Positions 17,548-26,600 of a stretch of 36,259 nucleotides of DNA are shown one piece after another (the stretch's first letter is position 1; every line of letters begins with the position of its first letter). Below the pieces are notes generated by a model. It saw nothing but the letters and a program-made list of their open reading frames with translations. It was not told the origin of the DNA and did not search any database. The position numbers were made by a program, and so were the translations under genes. The stretch comes from Bacteroidota bacterium. Lineage in GTDB: Bacteria > Bacteroidota > Bacteroidia > Chitinophagales > Saprospiraceae. Location: NCBI GenBank assembly GCA_006226345.1, contig SBHD01000286.1, forward strand, positions 1-36,259, in the 5' to 3' direction.

Positions 17548-17606
17548 AAAGGCGGTTGTCAATTCCGGCTGTCACGTACGTCTGCCGGATGATCCTAACC
17601 GCCTTT
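17548..17606 (+). terminator. Probable terminator after the lyase gene
   Basis: AAAGGCGGTT (17548-17557) pairs perfectly with AACCGCCTTT (17597-17606), with inner CCGG/CCGG pairing that shortens the large loop. It begins 32 nt after the lyase stop. The T tract is short, so termination strength is uncertain. Confidence 0.6.
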
Positions 17607-17677
17607 GAATCACACTTTCTGTAATTACATACCCGACAAACCGGAAATTTCGTTTAATCTTTAAAAACTAAGCTGCT

Positions 17678-17803
17678 ATGCCTATTACTGCACTTCTCCT
17701 CATCCTGTTGGCCGGAATCTGTGGGTATGTGATCGGGGTTTTACACGGCATTCTGTTCATGCCGGAAGAAACGGTAAAAAGGATCAAGGACATGATCCGA
17801 TAG
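17678..17803 (+). CDS. 41-residue single-pass membrane microprotein
   Basis: An ATG at 17678 opens a 41-codon frame ending TAG 17801-17803, too short for the ORF track. The product begins MPITALLLILLAGICGYVIG, a clear hydrophobic helix with a glycine pattern, and ends with a charged amphipathic tail (MPEETVKRIKDMIR). The positive-rich C-terminus suggests the tail is cytoplasmic. It follows the lyase terminator by 72 nt and is convergent with the amidohydrolase gene. I recognise no family. A real gene is supported by the composition and by its fit in an otherwise empty gap, but this remains inference. Confidence 0.5.
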   Translation: MPITALLLILLAGICGYVIGVLHGILFMPEETVKRIKDMIR

Positions 17804-17825
17804 TTGTATTCCGGCAGCTATAGGC

Positions 17826-19097
17826 TTATTTGTACTGTTGTCCGTTTTTCAATACCAGTTCTACCTGGCGCAATGCATGTATATCTGCTGCCGGGTTGCC
17901 CCGTACCGCAATAATGTCTGCTAGCATTCCGGCGCGGATTGAGCCTAGTTTGTCTTCCAGATGAAATACCCGTGCGTTGACACTTGTAGCCGCTTTCAGG
18001 GCCTGTACAGGTGTCATGCCATATTCCACCATTAATTCGAGTTCCCGGGCGTTATCGCCGTGCGAAAAGACCCCGGCATCTCCGCCGGCACAGATCGTTA
18101 CACCGGACTGGAGCGCCATTCGGAATGCCTGCTTTTTCACCCGGATCCGTTCCGGCTCCGGATCAACGCCCTTTCGCCAGCCCCGGTATTCCAGTATCGC
18201 CTCGGCTGCTGCCAGTGTCGGGCACCAGGCTACCTCTCTGTCTGCCATCAAGACAAATAAGGTCGAGTCTGCGCCGTCGCCGTGTTCGATGGTTTCCACA
18301 CCTGCCAAAACCGACCGGCGGATACCTTCCGGCGTTGCGGCATGTGCAACAACCGGCCGGCCGCTGCTGCTTGCAGTGCGGACCACAGCCTGCAGTTCCT
18401 CCAGTGTGAAGGTAGGCTTAGCCGTCCCGTCAGGCCCCCAGCGGTAGTCTGCGTACACTTTCACTATATCAGCGCCATTTCCGATCTGGATGCGCGCTAC
18501 TTTTTGTAGTTGTTCCACACCATCGGCTTCTTCTGCTCCTTTGGGAACCTGTACATGTGGAGCGAATCCTTTTGGACCATAACTGCCGCTTGCAACAATA
18601 GCCGGACCGGCCACGAGCATCCGCGGGCCCGGGATCAGGCCTTTTTCAACAGCGGTCTTAATGCCTACATCGGCATAGCCGGCGCCTTCGGAACCCAGGT
18701 CGCGTATGGTGGTAAACCCAGCCTCCAGGGTTGCCCGAAGATGCCCTGTGGCCCGGATAACCCGTTCGGCTTCAGACTCCACTAAAACCTGGTCATTCCA
18801 GGATGTTTCATTATACGGATGGAGCAAAACGTGGCTGTGCCCTTCTATCAGGCCTGGTAAGACTGTCATGTCTGTTAGCTCGAGGATCCTGGTGCCAGTA
18901 GGTATCCTGATGCTGTTTTCCGGGCCTGCAGCGCGGATATAGGCGCCTTCCACTAATACCGACCAGTTCTGGTGCATGGTGTTTCCGTCAAAAACCCGGT
19001 CTGGTCGCAGGAGCAGGGTGGGGGATTCGGATACCTGCGCTGCAATAGTATGATGAAAGAGGAAAAAGAGGAGGGGCAATATAAACGGATGGTTCAT
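17826..19097 (-). CDS. Exported amidohydrolase-family metal-dependent hydrolase
   Basis: The start at ATG 19097 gives 423 residues with a signal peptide (MNHPFILPLLFFLFHHTIAAQ); the longer ORF form adds 17 non-leader residues. The amidohydrolase superfamily metal ligands are visible: GHSH (H87, H89), a lysine in DIVKVYAD, VVAHA, IEHGD, and AGGDAG. The C-terminal composite domain reads GSIRAGMLADIIAVRGNPAADI, common in the imidazolonepropionase/Xaa-Pro dipeptidase-like branch. The product is probably periplasmic and hydrolyses an amide or dipeptide bond; the substrate is unknown. It is divergent from the GH2-GH53 gene (116-bp gap). Confidence 0.9.
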   Translation of the reverse strand: MNHPFILPLLFFLFHHTIAAQVSESPTLLLRPDRVFDGNTMHQNWSVLVEGAYIRAAGPENSIRIPTGTRILELTDMTVLPGLIEGHSHVLLHPYNETSWNDQVLVESEAERVIRATGHLRATLEAGFTTIRDLGSEGAGYADVGIKTAVEKGLIPGPRMLVAGPAIVASGSYGPKGFAPHVQVPKGAEEADGVEQLQKVARIQIGNGADIVKVYADYRWGPDGTAKPTFTLEELQAVVRTASSSGRPVVAHAATPEGIRRSVLAGVETIEHGDGADSTLFVLMADREVAWCPTLAAAEAILEYRGWRKGVDPEPERIRVKKQAFRMALQSGVTICAGGDAGVFSHGDNARELELMVEYGMTPVQALKAATSVNARVFHLEDKLGSIRAGMLADIIAVRGNPAADIHALRQVELVLKNGQQYK

Positions 19098-19145
19098 GCG
19101 AATGCTTTTTTGTTCATAGATTCGTGGCCTGCAAATGCCGGTTGT

Positions 19146-19153
19146 CAAATATA
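19146..19153 (-). promoter_or_regulatory. Possible -7 box for the amidohydrolase gene
   Basis: On the minus strand the bases read TATATTTG, an exact match to the Bacteroidota TAnnTTTG -7 consensus, about 49 bp before the chosen ATG at 19097. No TTG is seen at the usual 19-21 bp upstream, so support is partial. Confidence 0.35.
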
Positions 19154-19213
19154 GAGCTCCTGCTCCCTTTTACCGGCTCCTGGTTTACAGAATGGCTAAT
19201 TCATTTCCATACC

Positions 19214-22200
19214 ATGAAACATATTGCTCCCTTTTTATCTACCGTACTTATTCTTGTTCTTTCCCTTCAGTCGCAGGGGGGGCATGCTCAGGAAGTCCGG
19301 ACCCATCTAAATATCGACACCGGCTGGAAATTCAGTTTTGGACATGCCCAGGATCCGGCCCGGGACTTTAATTTTGGAATCCCTACGATCTTCTCCAAGT
19401 CCGGTGGTGTCGCCGGAACAGCAATTGATCCTAAATACAACGATAGTCTTTGGCGGGATCTGGATTTGCCCCATGACTGGGCAGTCGAGCTCCCTTTTGT
19501 CGAAGATCCGGCATTCAATGTCATGGCGCATGGCTACAAGCCGGTAGGGGGTAATTACCCTGCCACCAGTATCGGGTGGTACCGCAAACGCTTCACTGTA
19601 GAGGCGACCGGGCCGGGACAACGCTATCAGCTGCAGTTTGACGGTGTTTTCCGGGATGCGGAATTCTGGATCAATGGTTTTTACCTGGGAAACAACAAGA
19701 GTGGATATATCGGTGTAACCTATGACATTACGGATTTTTTGCGCTACGGAAGCGAAAATGTACTGGTCGTCCGGGTAGATGCCACCCAATATGAAGGCTG
19801 GTTTTATGAAGGTGCCGGAATATACAGGCATGTTTGGCTCAACAGCTATAACCCGGTGCACATTGCCCATGATGGGATTTTTACCTATTCACAGGTCAAT
19901 GGAAAACAGGCTGTAGTTATAGTAGAAACAAGTGTTGAAAACCAGGGGAATGCGTCGGCAGATGCTACCGTTACCGTGCTGTTGAAAGACCGGGCGGGTA
20001 ATGTAGTCGTTCGTTCCAAACCGCAGTCTGTTACTATAGGCATGGATGACAGTCAACTGGTCCGGTCGGAACTCGTGCTGGAAACCCCCAGACTTTGGGA
20101 ACTCCAAGACCCGTATCTGTACCGGGTACAAGTGGATGTGGCCGTTGGAGGGCGATTGCAGGACCGGCAGGTGCAACGTTTCGGGATCCGGACCGTTGAG
20201 ATCCGGACCAACGGCGTTTTCCTGAACGGCAAACACCTTAAGTTACAAGGCACCAATTGCCACCAGGACCATGCCGGTGTGGGGAGCGCCTTGCCGGATT
20301 ATCTGCAGTATTATCGGATCCGGCTGCTGAAGAACCTGGGTGTCAATGCATACCGGACCAGTCATAATGCACCTACTCCCGAATTGCTGGACGCCTGCGA
20401 TAGCCTGGGTATGCTGGTTATGGATGAGCAGCGTCTGCTGAACAGCAGTCCCGAATATATGGATCAGTTTGAGCGGCTGCTGAAACGCGACCGCAGCCGG
20501 ACCTGTGTGTTTATGTGGTGTATTGGCAATGAGGAAGGCTGGATCCATACCACTGAAACCGGTAAACGTATCGCCCAAACATTCATCCGGAAACAACAGG
20601 CCCTTGATCCCACCCGCACCTGTACGTATGCTGCCGACGTGCCCAATGTATATAAAGGTGTTAATGAGGTAATCCCGGTACGGAGCTTTAACTACCGGCA
20701 ATTTGCCGTGGCTGATTATCACCGGGACCACCCGGAGCAACCTATTATCGGTACGGAAATGGGTAGCACCGTCACATCCAGGGGTATGTATGAAAAAGAC
20801 AGCATCCGGGGATATGTACCGGATCAGGATATTACAGCACCCTGGTGGGCCAGTACCGCAGAAGCCTGGTGGACATTAGCTGCTGAAAATGACTTTTGGC
20901 TCGGTGGTTTCGTCTGGACCGGGTTTGACTACCGGGGCGAGCCCACACCGTTCCAATGGCCGAACATCAATTCGCACTTCGGCATTATGGATATGTGCGG
21001 CTTCCCGAAGAATCTTTACTATTACTATCAGTCCTGGTGGACGGACAAGGATGTGCTCCACATTTCGCCACACTGGAACTGGCGGGATAAAGGCCGAGAA
21101 CCGATTGAAGTGTGGGTCGACACCAATGCGGATTCTGTTGAATTATTCCTGAATGATAAAAGCTTGGGAAGCAAGTTGATGTCTCGGAATCGCCACCTGA
21201 AATGGACCGTAGAATATGCACCTGGTACGCTGAAGGCCGTAGCTTACAAACAGGGCCGGGTGTTTTCCAAAAAAATAGAAACGACCGGTCCGCCGGCGGA
21301 GATCGTACTGACGCCGTATAAAACAACGATGCTGGCAGATGGGAAAGACGTTACGGTAGTAAATGTCTCGGTCTTCGACCGGGAGGGCAGGGAAGTGCCG
21401 AATGCCAATAACCTGATCCGGTTTTCCATTGAAGGAAACGGGAAGATCATCGGCGTTGGTAACGGGGATCCGTCCTGTCATGAACCGGATATCTGTGCGG
21501 ATGGTGCCTGGCAGCGCAGCCTATTCAATGGAAAATGCCAGGTGCTGATACAGGCCGGTACCAAGCCGGATATGATCAAATTCGAGGCGACTGCTCCAAA
21601 CCTGTGGAAGGGATCCACCGATATTCAGACCGTTCCTCCCGTCAGTGTAGGCGTGATTACAGCGGATGATGCCTACCAGCTGACCCGGGATCAGGCAAAG
21701 CCCCGCACGGTGGACAGGATGATCGGCGCGGACATTTCGTTTTTGCCTCAACTGGAGGCCAGGGGGATCAAATTCAGGGAGAACGGGGAGGAGAAGGATG
21801 CCATCGAACTATTGCGCGAACACGGGTTTAACTACGTTCGGCTGCGTATTTTCCACAATCCGGCTTCGGAAAACGGCTATTCGCCTCAAGACGGATTTTG
21901 TGATCTGGAGCATACGCTGCAGATGGCTAAACGCGTGAAAGCTGCGGGGATGAAACTCTTACTGGATTTTCATTACAGCGACTATTGGGCTGATCCCGGC
22001 AAGCAGTATAAACCCAAGGCGTGGGAGGGTATGAAATTCCCGGCCCTGAAAAAGGCGCTTTACGACTATACATACGAGGTGGTCAGCAAACTGAAGGAGC
22101 AGGGGACTACACCCGATATGGTCCAGATTGGAAATGAGATCAATCACGGCATCGTTTGGCCCGAGGGGAATGTAAGCCACCTGGACAGTCTCGCCCAATT

Positions 22201-22624
22201 GCTCAACGCCGGTACCAAAGCCGTAAAGGATGTCGATCCTTCGGTCGTAATGATGTTGCACGTAGCTTTGGGCGGGCAGAATGACGAGTCGGTTTTCTTC
22301 ATTGACAACATGCTCAAACGCGGGGTGCATTTCGATGTGATCGGCGAATCGTACTATCCAAAATGGCACGGCACCCTGGACGACCTGCGTGACAACCTGC
22401 ACGACCTCGTCCGGAGATATAATAAGGATGTGATCGTAGTGGAATACTCTGCCCGCAAGGAGGAGGTGCACAAGATCACTTTTAGCCTGCCTGGCGGAAA
22501 AGGAAAGGGGACTTGTATCTGGGAACCGCTGAATACCTGGGAAGCCCTGTTTGACCGGGAAGGGAATTCAAATGATTACCTGCAATGGTATGACCGGTTC
22601 AAAGCAGAATATCTGCAAGACTAG
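19214..22624 (+). CDS. GH2 beta-galactosidase fused to GH53 endo-beta-1,4-galactanase
   Basis: The start ATG 19214 gives 1136 residues with a signal peptide (MKHIAPFLSTVLILVLSLQSQGGHAQ); the ORF track start adds 30 spurious residues. Order: GH2 sugar-binding domain (~27-215), GH2 Ig domain (~220-325), GH2 TIM barrel (~325-620) with acid/base Glu440 in CIGNEEGW and nucleophile Glu515 in GTEMGS (75 apart, as in LacZ), a DUF4982-type domain (~640-715), a GH2 C-terminal domain (~720-815), a short linker, then GH53 from ~836 (MIGADISFLPQLEARG) with acid/base Glu975 in QIGNEIN and nucleophile Glu1077 in VVEYS. GH53 cleaves internal beta-1,4-galactan bonds; the GH2 half would release galactose. The nearby susCDE operon is the likely uptake partner. 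All four catalytic glutamates are present. Confidence 0.93.
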   Translation: MKHIAPFLSTVLILVLSLQSQGGHAQEVRTHLNIDTGWKFSFGHAQDPARDFNFGIPTIFSKSGGVAGTAIDPKYNDSLWRDLDLPHDWAVELPFVEDPAFNVMAHGYKPVGGNYPATSIGWYRKRFTVEATGPGQRYQLQFDGVFRDAEFWINGFYLGNNKSGYIGVTYDITDFLRYGSENVLVVRVDATQYEGWFYEGAGIYRHVWLNSYNPVHIAHDGIFTYSQVNGKQAVVIVETSVENQGNASADATVTVLLKDRAGNVVVRSKPQSVTIGMDDSQLVRSELVLETPRLWELQDPYLYRVQVDVAVGGRLQDRQVQRFGIRTVEIRTNGVFLNGKHLKLQGTNCHQDHAGVGSALPDYLQYYRIRLLKNLGVNAYRTSHNAPTPELLDACDSLGMLVMDEQRLLNSSPEYMDQFERLLKRDRSRTCVFMWCIGNEEGWIHTTETGKRIAQTFIRKQQALDPTRTCTYAADVPNVYKGVNEVIPVRSFNYRQFAVADYHRDHPEQPIIGTEMGSTVTSRGMYEKDSIRGYVPDQDITAPWWASTAEAWWTLAAENDFWLGGFVWTGFDYRGEPTPFQWPNINSHFGIMDMCGFPKNLYYYYQSWWTDKDVLHISPHWNWRDKGREPIEVWVDTNADSVELFLNDKSLGSKLMSRNRHLKWTVEYAPGTLKAVAYKQGRVFSKKIETTGPPAEIVLTPYKTTMLADGKDVTVVNVSVFDREGREVPNANNLIRFSIEGNGKIIGVGNGDPSCHEPDICADGAWQRSLFNGKCQVLIQAGTKPDMIKFEATAPNLWKGSTDIQTVPPVSVGVITADDAYQLTRDQAKPRTVDRMIGADISFLPQLEARGIKFRENGEEKDAIELLREHGFNYVRLRIFHNPASENGYSPQDGFCDLEHTLQMAKRVKAAGMKLLLDFHYSDYWADPGKQYKPKAWEGMKFPALKKALYDYTYEVVSKLKEQGTTPDMVQIGNEINHGIVWPEGNVSHLDSLAQLLNAGTKAVKDVDPSVVMMLHVALGGQNDESVFFIDNMLKRGVHFDVIGESYYPKWHGTLDDLRDNLHDLVRRYNKDVIVVEYSARKEEVHKITFSLPGGKGKGTCIWEPLNTWEALFDREGNSNDYLQWYDRFKAEYLQD

Positions 22625-22641
22625 AAGGTGCGGATATTGGT

Positions 22642-23313
22642 TCAGGGCATTTTTTCCAGGCCGGAATTAATTCTGCCATTGAAGATCATCCATCCGGCAA
22701 CGAGCAGGAAAAAACACCCGATCAGAATATTCAGGGCAGTGTGCCAGGGTTTCAGGTACTCCGCCAGGTAGGCACCACCGTAAATATAAGGCGCGAGACC
22801 GACGGCTATTCCGGCCAGGCAACCTGATGCGTATACATTGAATTGCGATACCCGGGGTGGGAGCACATCACGGGCAAGCAGGGTAGCATTGGTGCCCAGC
22901 CAGTATAGGATCATGCTGGGATTCAGCAACCGGAAAATCAGGCCACTGACCAGGCTGCTCTCCAGTGTTGCCGGAGTGAAGATAGAAGTGGTGCCAGGCT
23001 CCCGGAAAAACGCAGTGTGAAAACTGGCCAGGGCCAACACTACCAGTAGAATAAGGATCGTGCGGTTGAGCAATCGCCGTACAATGGTTCTTTCCAGCAG
23101 CTGCTTCAGCCCTCCTAATGATAACCGGATGAACAGAACCTCTAACAGCAGCATGCCGGCGGCGAAATAAATCGCGGTGTAGACCCCGGACTGTAGACCG
23201 ACCTGCAACAGGGTAAGGTTGACCGGACTGATCGGTAGCGTGCCGGCAATGCCTAAACCGAGGCCTGTCAAAAAGGTCCGGACTGAAGGGTTATATTGAA
23301 ACAGTGGATGCAT
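22642..23313 (-). CDS. LysE/RhtB-type amino-acid exporter family protein
   Basis: This 223-residue membrane protein has about six helices. The N-terminal GLGLGIAGTLPISPVNLTLLQVGLQSG block fits the LysE-family start (G-x-x-x-x-P-G-P-type region, here PISPVN), and the later FRLLNPSMILYWLGTNATLL matches the conserved NP-containing helix. Such proteins export amino acids or other small metabolites from the cytoplasm. It is convergent with the GH2-GH53 gene with only 17 bp between stops and no clear terminator. Substrate cannot be assigned. Confidence 0.8.
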   Translation of the reverse strand: MHPLFQYNPSVRTFLTGLGLGIAGTLPISPVNLTLLQVGLQSGVYTAIYFAAGMLLLEVLFIRLSLGGLKQLLERTIVRRLLNRTILILLVVLALASFHTAFFREPGTTSIFTPATLESSLVSGLIFRLLNPSMILYWLGTNATLLARDVLPPRVSQFNVYASGCLAGIAVGLAPYIYGGAYLAEYLKPWHTALNILIGCFFLLVAGWMIFNGRINSGLEKMP

Positions 23314-23371
23314 AGTGGCTTTACTGGCAAGGATAGGCCGGATATTCCGGTATTGTAGTATCGATGTGTAT

Positions 23372-23379
23372 TAAATTTG
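23372..23379 (+). promoter_or_regulatory. -7 box upstream of the phosphatase-like gene
   Basis: TAAATTTG matches TAnnTTTG exactly and ends 15 nt before the ATG at 23395. A TTG lies at 23353-23355, but the 16-nt spacer is shorter than the usual 19-21. The box overlaps the TTG start proposed by the ORF track, which favours the ATG start. Confidence 0.4.
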
Positions 23380-23394
23380 AAATACTTTTCTGAA

Positions 23395-23838
23395 ATGGAT
23401 AACCCTGTAATCAGCCGTATCCTGTTCTTGTGTACCGGAAACTTTTACCGCAGCCGGTTTGCGGAAATATATTTTAATGAACAGGTGAAACATCACCACC
23501 CGGATATTTCGGCATTTTCCCGAGGCTTTGAGGTGTTTGCTGCCCGCAATTCCGGACCGCTTTCATTGCACACAAATACGTTTTTGGAGCATCTGAACAT
23601 TCCATTACCTGTTCCACTGTCTTTTCCGGTACAACTGGAAGATTCCGATTTCGAGGTGGCAGATTTCACAATTGCACTGGACCATGCCGAGCATTTGCCG
23701 ATGCTCCGGAAGTATTTTCCACACCGGGAATCCGAGGTGGAATTCTGGTCGTTTGCCGATGTGCAGTTCGCTGCGCCCGAACAAGTGCTTCCTGCTTTAA
23801 AAAAGCAACTGGATGATTTTCTGGAATGTTTTATTTGA
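23395..23838 (+). CDS. Low-molecular-weight protein-tyrosine-phosphatase-like protein
   Basis: The ATG at 23395 gives 147 residues (MDNPVISRILFLC...); the TTG at 23377 overlaps a likely -7 box. The P-loop C-x5-R is intact, CTGNFYR (Cys13, Arg19), followed by SR instead of the classical SP. The fold pattern of LMW-PTP/arsenate reductase is kept. The usual C-terminal Asp-Pro general acid is not obvious: the region reads WSFADVQFAAPEQ, with Asp but no Pro after it. It may be a phosphatase with altered chemistry or a non-tyrosine substrate. It is divergent from the LysE-type gene by 81 bp. Confidence 0.8.
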   Translation: MDNPVISRILFLCTGNFYRSRFAEIYFNEQVKHHHPDISAFSRGFEVFAARNSGPLSLHTNTFLEHLNIPLPVPLSFPVQLEDSDFEVADFTIALDHAEHLPMLRKYFPHRESEVEFWSFADVQFAAPEQVLPALKKQLDDFLECFI

Positions 23839-23876
23839 CGGAACCAGGGCCGTAATACCCGAACGGACAGACATTA

Positions 23877-23948
23877 CTGTGACAATTGAATTCAGGTATT
23901 CAGGTGGCCTGGCCGGTAGATTCGTCGAATAAACACGGCCTGTGACAA
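23877..23948. repeat. Short direct repeats upstream of the TonB receptor
   Basis: CTGTGACAA occurs at 23877-23885 and 23940-23948, 63 bp apart (about six helical turns). Between them ATTCAGGT is repeated in tandem (23890-23897 and 23898-23905). They lie 56-127 bp before the receptor ATG and could be regulator sites; chance cannot be excluded. Confidence 0.35.
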
Positions 23949-24003
23949 CTATGGGGGTACCTATGCTGTCTTTACTTGCATTTTTCAGCAGCAAAAACTA
24001 CCC

Positions 24004-26427
24004 ATGCGGATCCTTACTACCCTTGTTGTCTCTCTGACAGCATTCCTGCTTTCTGCTCAAACCTCCATTCGCGGTGTTCTACAGGATACCGAAGGAGAAG
24101 CCGTTGTATATGCCAATATAGCACTGTTCAGTACTGCCGACAGCAGTCTGGTAAAGGCCGGCCTCAGTGACGAGACCGGCGTTTTTAATCTGCAAAGCAT
24201 AAAACCGGGCATCTATTTCTTTAAAGCGACCTATTTGGGATTTGATGACCTTTATTTCCCGGAGGTACGGGTACGGGAAACACCGGTTGATCTGGGTATC
24301 CTGAAGTTTGCACCCGGCGCAGTCAAACTAGCTGAAGCTACTGTTACCGCCCAGCGGGCGCTGGTTGAAGTGAAGCCGGACCGGACGGTGTTCAATGTGG
24401 CAGGTACCATTAACAGCGTCGGAGCAGACGCCATTTCCCTGCTGCGGAAGGCGCCGAGTGTTACGGTAGACAATAACGATAATATCACCGTGCTGGGGCG
24501 ATCCGGCGTACTCCTGTATGTAGATGGCAAACGGCTGCCGCTTACCGGTGAGGACCTGAGCAATTACCTGCAGAACCTGCCTGCCGATCAGATCGATCGG
24601 ATTGAGATCATTACCAACCCGGGAGCCCGGTATGAAGCGGAAGGGAATGCAGGTATTATCGACATCCGGTTGAAAAAAGATAAGAACTTCGGGGCTAACG
24701 GTTCCTTTAACAGTACTTACAGCCAGGGTAAATACCACCGGGTAAATCTGAGTGGAAACGGTAATTACCGGAACAAGATCATGAATGCTTTTGGCACACT
24801 TGGATATAATGATGGGGCTGGTTTTAACGACATGGTATTCCTGAGTTACCAAAATGGCCTGATCATGGATGAGATCAACAATCACCGGAACGACTGGGAC
24901 AATGTGAACTACCGCCTGGGCGCCGACTTTTTTATCGGCAAACACCATACACTGGGTTTTCTGGCCTCCGGTGGTCGTAATACGAATCAGGGCAGGTCCC
25001 TGAACAGGATTGCACTGGCGCAGCAGAACACACCCGGCCAGGTCGATAGTATACTGGTTGCTACCAGCTTGGCAGACCGGTTGCGTGACCAACAGGCGTA
25101 TAACCTCAACTACCGTTTTGCCAACAGCAGTGGGCGCAGCCTCAATGTTGATCTGGATTATGGTAACTTCCGGAATGAAACCGAGCGGTATCAGCCCAAC
25201 CGCTACTACGATCCAACAGAATCGGATGTGTTGACGGAGATCATCAACAGTTTTAATACTCCGGTAGAAATTGATATTTACTCCGTTAAACTGGACTATG
25301 AGGATAAATTCCTTGGCGGTATTTTGGCATTAGGCTCCAAACTCACCCGGGTCAACTCAGACAATACGTTTCTGTTTTACGATGAAGTTAATGACATTCC
25401 GGTACAAAACGACTACCGGTCGAACCGATTCGAGTACGACGAGCGAGTATACGCCGGTTATGTCAATTTTGCCCGTGAACTGGGTCCCAAATGGCGGTTC
25501 TCTGCCGGCCTGCGGGCTGAACACACCGATGCCATGGGTAACCTCCTGGCCTTTCGGCCCGAGCTGCAGGAGCCGCCGGTGAAATTCAACTACCTGAGCT
25601 GGTTCCCAAGTGGTGGCCTGACCTGGCAGCTTGCCGAAAAACACAGCCTGGCCCTGAACTACGGGCGCCGTATCAACCGGCCGGACTATAATGTACTCAA
25701 CCCCTTTAATGATCAGATCAGCCAGTTGTCCTATTCAAAGGGAAATCCTTTCCTGCGTCCGGAAATTGTGAACAACCTCGAGTTGGGTTACACACTGGCA
25801 TACCGGTATAATTTCAAACTTGCCTACAGCCGCACAACCGACCAGATCACCCGACTGATGTCCCCGGATGATACGGACCCGCGCGCCGGGTTCATTACCT
25901 GGGATAATCTGGCTGATCAAACGGTGGTCAGCCTGAACGTCAGTGCACCGGTCCAGATCCTGAAAAAATGGAATGCATATTTCAACGCCAGCGCTTCATA
26001 CCTGGACAACCAGGCCGATTATGGCGATGGTGCGATCGTGGACGTGCAGGCCTACACCTATAATATATACCAGCAACATACCTTCGACCTGCCAGCCGGT
26101 TTTAAAGGCGAGATATCAGGCTATTTTTCCGGACCGGGTGTTTGGGGTGGCGTTTTTCTGTATGAAACCAGCTGGAGCCTGGATCTGGGCCTCCAACGTC
26201 GCTTCTGGCAGGACCGCCTCAATGTGCGCCTTAGTGCGAGTGACCTATTCTACGAAACCGGATGGGACGGTTATTCGGAGTTCAACGGCCTGCTGGCATA
26301 TGGTAGTGGCCGGTGGGACAGCCGCCGGGTAAGTCTGAGCCTGTCCTATAATTTTGGCAACGAAAATGTCAAGTCACGCAAGCGCGGGACCGGCATTGAA
26401 GCAGAGGCCGGCCGGGTGGGTGACTAA
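24004..26427 (+). CDS. TonB-dependent outer-membrane receptor (OMP_b-brl_3 type)
   Basis: This 807-residue protein has a signal peptide (MRILTTLVVSLTAFLLSAQ), a carboxypeptidase-regulatory-like domain (~20-105, IRGVLQDTEGEAVVYANI), a plug domain (~125-220, with VLLYVDGKRLPLTGEDL and DQIDRIEIITNPGARYEAEGNAGIIDI), and a large barrel. This architecture is the PF14905 outer-membrane family of Bacteroidota, usually linked to siderophore, peptide or metal uptake; the substrate is not readable. It ends with a charged tail (KSRKRGTGIEAEAGRVGD) rather than an aromatic residue. It is monocistronic and closed by the strong terminator at 26508. Confidence 0.92.
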   Translation: MRILTTLVVSLTAFLLSAQTSIRGVLQDTEGEAVVYANIALFSTADSSLVKAGLSDETGVFNLQSIKPGIYFFKATYLGFDDLYFPEVRVRETPVDLGILKFAPGAVKLAEATVTAQRALVEVKPDRTVFNVAGTINSVGADAISLLRKAPSVTVDNNDNITVLGRSGVLLYVDGKRLPLTGEDLSNYLQNLPADQIDRIEIITNPGARYEAEGNAGIIDIRLKKDKNFGANGSFNSTYSQGKYHRVNLSGNGNYRNKIMNAFGTLGYNDGAGFNDMVFLSYQNGLIMDEINNHRNDWDNVNYRLGADFFIGKHHTLGFLASGGRNTNQGRSLNRIALAQQNTPGQVDSILVATSLADRLRDQQAYNLNYRFANSSGRSLNVDLDYGNFRNETERYQPNRYYDPTESDVLTEIINSFNTPVEIDIYSVKLDYEDKFLGGILALGSKLTRVNSDNTFLFYDEVNDIPVQNDYRSNRFEYDERVYAGYVNFARELGPKWRFSAGLRAEHTDAMGNLLAFRPELQEPPVKFNYLSWFPSGGLTWQLAEKHSLALNYGRRINRPDYNVLNPFNDQISQLSYSKGNPFLRPEIVNNLELGYTLAYRYNFKLAYSRTTDQITRLMSPDDTDPRAGFITWDNLADQTVVSLNVSAPVQILKKWNAYFNASASYLDNQADYGDGAIVDVQAYTYNIYQQHTFDLPAGFKGEISGYFSGPGVWGGVFLYETSWSLDLGLQRRFWQDRLNVRLSASDLFYETGWDGYSEFNGLLAYGSGRWDSRRVSLSLSYNFGNENVKSRKRGTGIEAEAGRVGD

Positions 26428-26507
26428 GTTTAAAGTTCGGTAACCAGACCTGACTTTTGCCGCTATTGCACCAGGTTGAACATTCTCCTTTGGCGCATAT
26501 ATAGAAA

Positions 26508-26560
26508 GAGGGGCTGTCTGCTCCGGGATCTTAAGGTTATCCCGGAGCAGACAGCCCCTC
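26508..26560. terminator. Perfect 22-bp bidirectional terminator
   Basis: The arms 26508-26529 and 26539-26560 are perfectly complementary over 22 bp (core GGGGCTGTCTGCTCCGGGAT) around a 9-nt loop, followed on the plus strand by CCTTTTATT and preceded by AGAAA, which gives a U-rich run on the minus strand. It serves the convergent TonB receptor and M48-TPR genes. Confidence 0.92.
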
Positions 26561-26600
26561 CTTTTATTGAATCAAATGCTTAATGCGCAGTATTCCCGGT

